Shown here in pieces: positions 5,724 through 13,237 of a stretch of 18,347 nucleotides of DNA (positions within the stretch are counted from its first letter, which is position 1; every line of letters begins with the position of its first letter). The notes under the pieces are model-generated. The model was not told the origin of the DNA. It did no database searches and saw nothing but the letters and a program-made list of their open reading frames with translations. The DNA lies in the NCBI GenBank assembly GCA_031556475.1, contig JAVBSY010000051.1, positions 1 through 18,347 of the forward strand. The letters are read 5' to 3'. Origin of the DNA: Azoarcus sp031556475. Lineage in GTDB: Bacteria > Pseudomonadota > Gammaproteobacteria > Burkholderiales > Rhodocyclaceae. Position numbers and translations under genes: made by a program.

Positions 5724-6929
5724 CTACCCCGCTCGCGTTGCCACCAGGCCACGCGTTGCGGCCCATTGTGCAATATCGTCCTTGCGGATGGCGGCGGCCA
5801 TGAGTTCGGGAAAGGCAGCCGGCGTGCAGGCGAAGGAGGGCACGCCGAGCGCGGCGAGCTTGGCGGCCAGCGCCTGATCGTAGGCGGGGCGGCCTTCGTC
5901 GCTGAGCGCGAGCAGGGTGATGAACTGTACGCCGCTGGCGACCAGTTCCTGGGCGCGGGCGAGCAGTTTTTCTTCCACGCCGCCTTCGTACAGGTCGGAG
6001 ATCAGCACCAGGATCGCGTTGCGCGGCTCGCGGATGATCTGCTGGCTGTAGCTGACGGCGCGGTGGATATCGGTGCCGCCGCCCAGTTGCACGCCAAAGA
6101 GCAGGTCGACCGGATCGTCGAGCTTTTCGCTCATGTCCACGACCTCGGTATCGAACACCACCAGCTTGGTACTGACCGCCGGCAACGAGGCCATGACCGC
6201 GCCGAAAATGCTCGAATAGACCACCGATGCCGCCATCGAGCCGCTCTGGTCGATGCACAGCACCACTTCGCGCTGCGGACGGCGGGTTTTCCGGCCGTAG
6301 CCGATGAGTTCCTGCGGGATGATGGTGCGGTGGCTCGCCTGCCAGTGCCGCAGATTGGCGCGGATGGTGCGGTTCCAGTCGATTTCGGCGTGGCGCGGGC
6401 GGCGGTTGCGGCGCGAGCGGTCGAGCGCGCCCGTGATGGCCGAGCGCATCGGTTCTTCGAGCCGCTTCATCAGCTCATCGACCACCTTGCGCACCACGAT
6501 GCGCGCGGTTTCCTTGGTTTCGCTCGGGATTACGCCGGAAAGCGAAACGAGGTTGGCGACCATATGCACGTCGGGTGCGATGGTTTCCAGCATTTCCTTT
6601 TCGAGCAGCATCTGCCGCAGGTTCAACCGCTCCAGCGCGTCGCGCTGCATGACCTGCACGACCGACGACGGAAAATAGCGCCGGATGTCGCCGAGCCAGC
6701 GCGCCACGTTGGGCGCGGAACTGCCGCGGCCGCCGCGCCGGTTGAGGCCGTTGGCGCCGTCGGGTTCATATAGCGCGGCCAGCGCCTGATCCAGGCCGAG
6801 GCTGGCGCCGGTGAGCGCTTCGCCGCCGTCGGCGGCCTCACCGCCGAGCACCAGGCGCCAGCGTTGGGCGCGGTCGAACGGGGGCAGCGGGTCGGTGGGG
6901 GCGGGTGGGGCGGCGGAGATCGGCGGCAT
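5724..6929 (-). CDS. yehP: VWA-domain protein of the MoxR/VWA cluster (YehP-like)
   Basis: This 401-residue cytoplasmic protein has a C-terminal von Willebrand factor A domain from about residue 220. The metal-ion-dependent adhesion site is complete: D227-Q-S229-G-S231, T286 in GGGTDI, and D312 in LISDLYEGG. The N-terminal helical region contains QRWRLVLGG, LDQALAALYEP and ARIVVRKVVDELMKRL, and an RANLRHWQ segment lies just before the VWA domain; this arrangement matches my memory of E. coli YehP. VWA proteins of this kind normally work with a MoxR AAA+ ATPase, here encoded three genes upstream on the same strand. It is the last gene of the cluster, 45 bp after the DUF5682 gene. The cellular target of the pair is not known. 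Confidence 0.88.
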   Translation of the reverse strand: MPPISAAPPAPTDPLPPFDRAQRWRLVLGGEAADGGEALTGASLGLDQALAALYEPDGANGLNRRGGRGSSAPNVARWLGDIRRYFPSSVVQVMQRDALERLNLRQMLLEKEMLETIAPDVHMVANLVSLSGVIPSETKETARIVVRKVVDELMKRLEEPMRSAITGALDRSRRNRRPRHAEIDWNRTIRANLRHWQASHRTIIPQELIGYGRKTRRPQREVVLCIDQSGSMAASVVYSSIFGAVMASLPAVSTKLVVFDTEVVDMSEKLDDPVDLLFGVQLGGGTDIHRAVSYSQQIIREPRNAILVLISDLYEGGVEEKLLARAQELVASGVQFITLLALSDEGRPAYDQALAAKLAALGVPSFACTPAAFPELMAAAIRKDDIAQWAATRGLVATRAG

Positions 6930-6974
6930 GGCGGTGGGTATCCGGGAGTGGGCGTTATGGGGCCTTATGTAGCC

Positions 6975-9374
6975 TTACGGCATGGCTGCGGGCGATGGCG
7001 GCGCGACGGCAGGCATTTCCGGCGCCAGCAATTCGCGCAGCAGCGGCAGTGCCCGTAGCGCGCGGGTTTCGTCCCACTCCGGCGTGGCGGCGGGGGCCGT
7101 GGCGCGGTGTGCCGGCTGGCGCGCCTTCTGCGCCAGGTCGCGGCGCTCGGCCGCCGCGAATTCGGCGAAGCTGCGCCGTACCAGCGGCAATATCTGGACG
7201 AAGTGCGCGTCGCTCAGTTGTGTGAGCCATTCGTCCAGCAGCGGCCACACCACGTCGCCATGCAGCAGCACGGCGGCATTGCGATTGAGGAAGCCGTCCA
7301 ACCAGTGTGCCGCCGCCAGGGGCTCGGCACCTTGCGAGAGGTTCAGCGTCAGTTGGCGCTGCGTTTCTTCCCTGGCGAGCGCGCCGGCGTCCAGCAGTAG
7401 GCGCGTGCACAGGCCGCGCAGCAGCGCGGCGGCGCTGTCGGTGTGGGCAACAAGGTGGAGTGCGCGCTGCCAGGCGGCGGTTTGCGTCGCGCCCTGGCGC
7501 AGGGCGATGGCGCGATCGCCAGCCAACAGGGTGGCGCGGACGGCGGCGGCGGCTTCGTCGTCCAGGCCGGTCACGGCCAGCGGCAGGCCGATGCAGGCGC
7601 GTTCCACCATGCTGTCGAACAGATGGCCGATCAAACCGGCGTCGGTGTTGCGCACGTTGCCGTAGCGATACACGTTCGCCAGCGCCGGCAGCGCGCCAAG
7701 CAGCGCCAGCGGGTCGGCGTCGGTGGCCGCGCGCGCTTCCAGCTCCGCCGTTACCGCCGTTACCGCATCGGGCAGGTTCGCCAGCAGCACGCGGTCGATC
7801 AGCGCGGTGAGCGCCTCCAGGGTGCCGGCGGCACGAGCGGTTTCCAGTGCGCAGGCGGTGGCGGCGCGCGCCAGCGTGTGGCCGTGGCGGCTGGCGACGA
7901 TCAGGTCGATGGCGTAGTGCGGGTTCCAGGCCAGTTCCCAGATTTCGTGGAACGTGCCGCGCGCCGCATGTCCGGTGCGCGCCAATTGCCCCCATTCGAT
8001 GCCGAGCAGATGCAGGCGGTGCAGCAGGTGGCTGCGCTGCAGATCGATGTCCTTGCGCAAATCCAGGTCCAGCGTGCGCGCAAGGGCTTCGGGCTTGAGA
8101 CGCAGGCGCTTCTGCTCCGCTTCCAGGTCACGCTGCAGCGGTACCGTGGGCACCTGCCCGGGCACGCCGCCGAGTACGTCGCCGATCCGGAGCGTATCGT
8201 GGATCAGGCGCATCGGCGCCGGGTTGCCGTGGCATATCACGGTGAGAATGGCTTCGTCGAATTCCGCCAGCCCTGGCTGCGGGCGCTGGCGCAGCGCGGC
8301 CAGCGTGTCGGCCAGGCGCGCCGCTTCGATCAGGTGTGCCGAGGAGCAATCCAGTTCGTGCGCGCGCAGCACCCGCGCCACGCGAGCGAACCAGCCCACC
8401 GCGCGGTCGTCGCCACCGGCTTCGCCCTGCCGCCATATATGCTCGTACCAGCCCGGCGCGGCAACGCCCGCGCCGTAGCCGCTGGCCATGCTCAGGTGGC
8501 GGTAGGTCCAGGGTATCCAGGTGCTGTGTGTCTTGAGCTTGGCCAGACCCTTGAGCAAGGCTTGATCCGCCGTGGCCGTGGCCGTGGCCGTGGCCGATGC
8601 CGTCTGGTCCGCCAGCGCGGGTACGTGCCAGGCGCCGCAGACCACGGCGATGCGCTCGCGGCCCTGTTTGGCATGCGCGCGGATGCTCTGGCGCATATGT
8701 GCCTCGCGCACGGCTTCCCGCGCGGGGTCGAGCGCACTGGTCAACTGCGCGTTGTCGCGCAGTTCGGTCATGGCCTGGGCGATCGCCTCGAACAGCCCTT
8801 CGCTGTCGCTGCGCTCCTCGGCCATGTGGTTCCACCACGCTTCGCCGTCGCCGTAGCCGGCAGCCTCGGCCAGCCAGTCCAGCGGATCGGGACGGACGGG
8901 GGAGGAAACGTTCTCGGGAGGGCATGGCGATGCGGCGGCAGGTGCATCGTCCAGGGGCGCGCCGGTGCCGGCGACGGCCGCCTCGTCCGTCGCTTCGCCC
9001 GCAGCCTCATCCGCCGTCCCGGCTTCGCGCGCCGCGCGTTCGGCCTGCATCCACGCCAGGGTGACGCCGGCCGGCACATCGATGAAATGCACCGGCACTC
9101 CGGCCCGCACCGCCCATTGCAGCGCCTGCCACTCCGGTGAAAACACCGCATAGGGATGAAATACCGCCAGTTCCGGCTCATCCGGGCAGTGCGACAGCAA
9201 GGCCACCGGCGGCTGCATTCCGGCCGCGTCGACAAAGGCCAGCAAAGGCTCGCTGCCGGCCGGCCCCTCTAGCAATACGCAATCCGGCTGCAGGGCTTCG
9301 AGGGCGCGCAGCACGCTGCGTGCGCTACCGGGGCCGTGATGGCGGATACCGAAATAACTGATGGGTGAAGACAT
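6975..9374 (-). CDS. yehM: DUF5682 family protein (YehM-like)
   Basis: This is a large 799-residue soluble protein. The N-terminal motif GIRHHGPGSARSVLRALEAL (9-28) followed by CVLLEGPAG (32-40), and the later segment AVVCGAWHVPAL (244-254), recall the TraB/GumN/EreA-like hydrolase fold, where a GxxH motif and an early glutamate matter; I infer but cannot prove an enzymatic N-terminal half. A low-complexity acidic Ala/Glu/Asp/Pro insert lies at about 115-163, and an Ala-Thr run at about 258-270 is encoded by a hexanucleotide repeat. The C-terminal half is helical and leucine-rich. It sits 116 bp after the secreted-protein gene and 45 bp before the VWA gene, and occurs with MoxR and VWA genes as in E. 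coli yehL-yehM-yehP. The ATG at 9374 is chosen because it directly precedes the conserved N-terminus. Confidence 0.85.
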   Translation of the reverse strand: MSSPISYFGIRHHGPGSARSVLRALEALQPDCVLLEGPAGSEPLLAFVDAAGMQPPVALLSHCPDEPELAVFHPYAVFSPEWQALQWAVRAGVPVHFIDVPAGVTLAWMQAERAAREAGTADEAAGEATDEAAVAGTGAPLDDAPAAASPCPPENVSSPVRPDPLDWLAEAAGYGDGEAWWNHMAEERSDSEGLFEAIAQAMTELRDNAQLTSALDPAREAVREAHMRQSIRAHAKQGRERIAVVCGAWHVPALADQTASATATATATADQALLKGLAKLKTHSTWIPWTYRHLSMASGYGAGVAAPGWYEHIWRQGEAGGDDRAVGWFARVARVLRAHELDCSSAHLIEAARLADTLAALRQRPQPGLAEFDEAILTVICHGNPAPMRLIHDTLRIGDVLGGVPGQVPTVPLQRDLEAEQKRLRLKPEALARTLDLDLRKDIDLQRSHLLHRLHLLGIEWGQLARTGHAARGTFHEIWELAWNPHYAIDLIVASRHGHTLARAATACALETARAAGTLEALTALIDRVLLANLPDAVTAVTAELEARAATDADPLALLGALPALANVYRYGNVRNTDAGLIGHLFDSMVERACIGLPLAVTGLDDEAAAAVRATLLAGDRAIALRQGATQTAAWQRALHLVAHTDSAAALLRGLCTRLLLDAGALAREETQRQLTLNLSQGAEPLAAAHWLDGFLNRNAAVLLHGDVVWPLLDEWLTQLSDAHFVQILPLVRRSFAEFAAAERRDLAQKARQPAHRATAPAATPEWDETRALRALPLLRELLAPEMPAVAPPSPAAMP
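8569..8598. repeat. GCCGTG hexanucleotide tandem repeat within the DUF5682 gene
   Basis: Four exact GCCGTG units (8569-8592) are followed by a fifth differing in its last two bases (GCCGAT). On the coding minus strand they give an alternating Ala-Thr run just after the GAWH motif. Loss or gain of units keeps the frame and would only change the linker length. Confidence 0.85.
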
Positions 9375-9490
9375 GACGATCCGTTTCGTGTTGCACAGGG
9401 CCGGCAGTACGGCGTATCGCCGGGAAGATATTCATTTAGCCATTGTTTTGTCTGGCAGGGGGTGGCGACAGGCACCCAGCGCATGGTGGA

Positions 9491-10441
9491 TCAATAATTT
9501 GGAATGATCCTGTCCAGACTGGATACCTGAGTGCCGATATCCGGTCCATTCCCTATCCATTCGATCGAGGCCGCACAGGACTCCGCTTCCACCTGTTCAA
9601 CCGTAACCATTCTGTGCAGGTCGCCGACATAGAGCCACATACCGGCGAAAACGCCGTGTTGTGTGCCTAGATCGATGGTGATTTGCGCGCTGGATTGCAT
9701 CCGCCATTCTGCTGGATGCATCGGTTCACTAATGTTGACTTTATGCTCCGTGACCGGACCTATTTGGATCACTTTCCCGTTGATAGGCTGTGCCAACAGG
9801 CGTGAAGCGTATTGTGGGGGCAGGTAATGCCGCAGTTGCACCATCTGCGTGCGCCGCACCGCCGGATCATGTGAGAAGCTTTCCGAGGGTGGCATATATG
9901 CTTGCAATTCGAACAGCGATAGCGCCTTGCCCGTGGCGGGATCGCGTTTGCCATCGAGGCCATCGATGCGGTGCAGCAAATCATACCCTTCAGTGGCATA
10001 CCTGCCAGAACGGTTGGCGCTATTGACGTACCGGAGCAAAGTCTCATCGTCGAGCAACAAATGCCATTTCCCAGTTGCAATGGCGGTGAAGGTGTACGGC
10101 TGATTGATACGGTATTTTCGGTTCGGGCTCGAAGCGCCATTTCCGCCCAAGGTGTCGAAGCGCAGGATGATTTTGCCGTCGTCGTAAATGGCTTTTCCTG
10201 CGCCATGAATCCCGAGGCCCACGTCGCTTCTTGCAAAAAACACCGACCCTTCCCACTCAAAAGTTCCATCCGCATGAATGTAGTAGGTATCGCTCGTAAG
10301 ATAACGATATATCCCCGCCCATTCGGCCAATCCCTGCTCGCCCGCCATCGCCTTACACTCCGCCATGCTCATGGCAATGAAGACGCTCAGGCCAGCCAGT
10401 AGTGCGAGCGACGATGAAATAAGCCGTCGGATCAGTGTCAT
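9491..10441 (-). CDS. Secreted protein of unknown function embedded in the MoxR/VWA cluster
   Basis: I do not recognise this 316-residue protein. The ATG at 10441 is preferred over longer in-frame starts because it gives a clear signal peptide (MTLIRRLISSSLALLAGLSV followed by a short hydrophobic run, with probable cleavage near AECKA at about 28-31). There is no proper lipobox. The mature part starts with a GIYRYLTSDTYYI strand region and contains YIHADGTFEWEG, a KIILRFDTLGG strand, a mixed centre with LSLFELQAYMPPSE, and a C-terminal ITIDLGTQHGVFAGMWLYVG segment. That last motif looks like the small beta-barrels in envelope proteins that read 'G..dGv..Gm', which is a weak resemblance. The DNA is visibly less GC-rich than the neighbours. 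It lies 101 bp after the MoxR gene and 116 bp before the DUF5682 gene, in the same direction, splitting an otherwise cytoplasmic gene set. Confidence 0.8.
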   Translation of the reverse strand: MTLIRRLISSSLALLAGLSVFIAMSMAECKAMAGEQGLAEWAGIYRYLTSDTYYIHADGTFEWEGSVFFARSDVGLGIHGAGKAIYDDGKIILRFDTLGGNGASSPNRKYRINQPYTFTAIATGKWHLLLDDETLLRYVNSANRSGRYATEGYDLLHRIDGLDGKRDPATGKALSLFELQAYMPPSESFSHDPAVRRTQMVQLRHYLPPQYASRLLAQPINGKVIQIGPVTEHKVNISEPMHPAEWRMQSSAQITIDLGTQHGVFAGMWLYVGDLHRMVTVEQVEAESCAASIEWIGNGPDIGTQVSSLDRIIPNY

Positions 10442-10542
10442 GCGATGCGCTATCGTTTTTATGGTCGTTCCCCCTCTTTTCGCCGTAACAACTGGAAGCG
10501 ACGCTGAAACCAAACCGTGCAATGCGGCCCAAACCGTTTGTC

Positions 10543-11625
10543 CTACATCTGCTCCCTGAACGCCCGGTACAAATCCTTCCACTCTCCGCGCTCCTTCACC
10601 ACCGTTTCCAGGTATTCCTTCCACACCACTGCATCCTGCACAGGGTCCTTGACCACCGCGCCGATCATGCTGCTGGCCATGTCGGCCGGGCGCAGCACGC
10701 CGTCGCCGAAATGCCCGGCCAGCGCCATGCCGTTGTTGATCACCGAGATGGCCTCGGCGGTGGAGAGCGTGGCGCTCGGGGATTTGATCTTGGTCTTGCC
10801 GTCGGCGGTCTGGCCGTTGCGCAGTTCGCGGAAAATTTGCACGATGCGCTGCACTTCCTTGAGCGCGGGTGGTTCGGCGGGCAGTTCCAGCGCGCGGCCC
10901 AGCTCGGCGACGCGCTTGGTGACGATGCGGATCTCTTCCTCCTCGCTGTCGGGTACCGGCAGGATCACGGTGTTGAAGCGGCGCTTGAGCGCGCTGGAAA
11001 GTTCATTGACGCCCTTGTCGCGGTTGTTGGCGGTGGCGATGACGCTGAAGCCGCGCGTGGCCTGTACCTCGGAGCCGAGTTCGGGAATGGGCAGGGTTTT
11101 TTCCGACAGCACGGTAATGAGCGTGTCCTGCACGTCGGCGGGGATACGTGTGAGCTCTTCGATGCGCGCGATGTGGCCTTGGCGCATGGCCTGCATCATG
11201 GGGCTGGGAACGAGCGCCTTTTCGCTCGGACCGTTGGCCAGCAGTTCGGCGTAGTTCCAGCCGTAGCGGATCTGCTCTTCGCTGGTGCCGGCGGTGCCCT
11301 GGATGAGCAGCGTGGATCGGCCGCTGATGGCGGCGGCGAGGTGTTCCGACACCCACGACTTGGCCGTGCCCGGCACGCCGAAAAGCAATAGCGCGCGGTC
11401 GGTGGCGAGCGTGGCGACGGCGATTTCCATCAGGCGCGGGCTGCCGATGTATTTGGCGCTGACTTCGAAACCGTTGTCGAGTTTGCCGCCCATCAGGTAC
11501 TGCACCACGGCCCAGGGTGAAAGCACCCAGTTGGCGGGTTTTTGGCGATTATCGACTTTCTTCAGCGCCGCCAGCTCTTCGACGAATTGGTGTTCGGCAT
11601 GCTGGCGAAGAACGGACGTGCTCAT
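10543..11625 (-). CDS. yehL: MoxR-type AAA+ ATPase (YehL-like)
   Basis: This 360-residue AAA+ ATPase has Walker A GVPGTAKS at residues 83-90 and sensor-1 asparagines in VIATANNRD at about 195-202. An arginine-rich LSSALKRRFNTVILPVP segment carries the likely arginine finger. The Walker B position reads HIARIEELTR (151-160), so the usual Asp-Glu pair is Glu-Glu (E156-E157), which appears to be a feature of this subfamily. A helical lid domain follows to the end. MoxR ATPases act as chaperone-like remodelling machines with VWA-domain partners; the partner here is the VWA gene at 6929-5724. It starts 45 bp after the DUF5691 gene on the same strand. The substrate or client of the system is unknown. 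Confidence 0.93.
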   Translation of the reverse strand: MSTSVLRQHAEHQFVEELAALKKVDNRQKPANWVLSPWAVVQYLMGGKLDNGFEVSAKYIGSPRLMEIAVATLATDRALLLFGVPGTAKSWVSEHLAAAISGRSTLLIQGTAGTSEEQIRYGWNYAELLANGPSEKALVPSPMMQAMRQGHIARIEELTRIPADVQDTLITVLSEKTLPIPELGSEVQATRGFSVIATANNRDKGVNELSSALKRRFNTVILPVPDSEEEEIRIVTKRVAELGRALELPAEPPALKEVQRIVQIFRELRNGQTADGKTKIKSPSATLSTAEAISVINNGMALAGHFGDGVLRPADMASSMIGAVVKDPVQDAVVWKEYLETVVKERGEWKDLYRAFREQM

Positions 11626-11670
11626 GCGGGCTCCGTGGAAAAAGGTATGGGAAGAAGGGAAAAGATGGCG

Positions 11671-13230
11671 TCAGGCATCGTCTGGGCGGATACAAAACAG
11701 GCGACGCCATTGGATCAGGCGTTCCAGTCCGGTCAGGCATTCGGCCAGGGCGGCGGTTTCGCCGTCCTGGCGCGGCGGCGTGCGCCAACCGTCCGGGGCG
11801 TCGGCGCGCAGGCTGTCGGGGTGCAGCACACACAGCAGTTCGGACAACTGGCCGCGCAGCAGGTAGTCCTGGCGCAGGCGCTCGCCGGCCAGCAGTGCGT
11901 TCAGGCTGGGCAGCAGCGCACGGGAAAAATCCAGTGACAGGGTTTGCCCCGGCGCGCAGGAATCGGCCAGTTCGGCCAGTTGCCCGTTTTTCGCCAGGGT
12001 TTCGAGGTCACGCGGCCAATGGCGTTCGCGCAGGGCCGTCGGCAGCAGCGCCAGGATATCGCCGCGCGCTTGTATGAAAAGGCGTTCGCGCATGGCCAGC
12101 ATGGCTTCCGCCCAGATCAGGTCGGCGCGGCTCAGGCGTTCGTACCAGCCTTGCAGCAGCGCCTTCTTCCAATCGGTGCGGGTGGCCCAGGCCAGCAGCG
12201 CCTCCGGCGTCAGGCCGGTGTGTTCGTTCCACCACGCCAGCGGCATCTGCCGTACCAACTGGTAGAGCCACCAGGCGCGCTCGCCCAGGGATTCGTTCGG
12301 CGGGCGCTTGATCTCGATGCCGGCAGCGGCCCAGTCCGGGTCGGCGGCAGTCGGGGCTTCGCACTGCCAGTTTGTTCCGTCGCGGCCCGGCTGGGGACTC
12401 AGGCAGGCGGCCAGCCAGGCACGCAGGCGTGCAGCGTGAGCCGAATCGGGCAAGGCGGCCAGCAGCGCCGCTGCCGTTTGCCGCACGTCGCGGCTGCGGT
12501 CTTTCAGCAGTGGCGCGAGCAGTGGTTCGTCCGCCGCGCTCAAACCCTCCGCCAGCAGTTCGACGAAAGCCAGCCGTTCCTTGGCCGGCAGATCGCCCCA
12601 TTGTTCGCGCAGGCGCGTGCGCGCCTGTTCGGGGTCGCGACTGCGTAATGCGCGGAAATATTGGCGGCGCGCTTCCAGCGCGCCCTCTTCCCACACGCGC
12701 TCGTCGTGTTCGTCTTCCGTGGCTGCATTGGCTTCATCGGCGCCAGCTTGTGTCGTCGCGGCGTATTTCCAGTCGTCGTTGAGCCGCGCCAGCCAATGCC
12801 CGCGCGTGCCAAGTACGGGCCACAGCATCGGCCGCAATGCCACGGCACGGCGGCCGGCGTCCAGCGCGTGCGGCAGCGCCGTGGCCGGCAGATGCGCGGA
12901 TGCGCGCGCCAATGCCATGCAGGCTTCCGCTTGCAGGCGCAAAGGCCCCTGTGTAAACAGTTCGCGCAGCGGTGCGCACCAGGGGTGCGTCGGGGGCAGG
13001 GCGCGTGCATCGTCGGCGGCGGGCGCCGGCACCGATACTGGCGTGGTGTGCAGCGGGATGGCGGCGCGGCGGCAGGCGGCTATGGCGGCAAGGGCGCGGC
13101 TGAAGGCGAGCGCGTCGTCCGCTTCGGCGCCGACGATGTGTTCGAGCAGCGTGCCCAGCTCACCGCCGTAGTCGAAAGCCGGGCGGGTACCGACGCCGAG
13201 CAGTGCCGTTTTCAACCAGGTCGCGCTCAT
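11671..13230 (-). CDS. DUF5691 domain-containing protein (HEAT-like)
   Basis: This 519-residue soluble protein has no signal peptide. It opens with TWLKTALLGVGTRP, the conserved start I associate with DUF5691 proteins. The middle has an alpha-helical HEAT-like repeat (LLAPLLKDRSRDVRQTAAAL, about 235-255), typical of protein-protein scaffolds. The C-terminal half has W-rich helices (AWWLYQLVRQMPLAWW) and ends with RLIQWRRLFCIRPDDA. It starts 7 bp after the SWIM gene stop and ends 45 bp before the MoxR start, so all three are likely co-transcribed. DUF5691 has no established function; a scaffold or client-binding role with the AAA+/VWA pair is inference from repeats and context. Confidence 0.78.
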   Translation of the reverse strand: MSATWLKTALLGVGTRPAFDYGGELGTLLEHIVGAEADDALAFSRALAAIAACRRAAIPLHTTPVSVPAPAADDARALPPTHPWCAPLRELFTQGPLRLQAEACMALARASAHLPATALPHALDAGRRAVALRPMLWPVLGTRGHWLARLNDDWKYAATTQAGADEANAATEDEHDERVWEEGALEARRQYFRALRSRDPEQARTRLREQWGDLPAKERLAFVELLAEGLSAADEPLLAPLLKDRSRDVRQTAAALLAALPDSAHAARLRAWLAACLSPQPGRDGTNWQCEAPTAADPDWAAAGIEIKRPPNESLGERAWWLYQLVRQMPLAWWNEHTGLTPEALLAWATRTDWKKALLQGWYERLSRADLIWAEAMLAMRERLFIQARGDILALLPTALRERHWPRDLETLAKNGQLAELADSCAPGQTLSLDFSRALLPSLNALLAGERLRQDYLLRGQLSELLCVLHPDSLRADAPDGWRTPPRQDGETAALAECLTGLERLIQWRRLFCIRPDDA

Positions 13231-13237
13231 GTCGTAC

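Noticed and set aside
7443..9140. A 565-codon plus-strand ORF opposite the DUF5682 gene
   Set aside because: It is Gln/Arg/Ala/Gly-rich with no recognisable motif and lies wholly antisense to a gene with conserved motifs; long antisense frames are expected with G/C-biased third positions.
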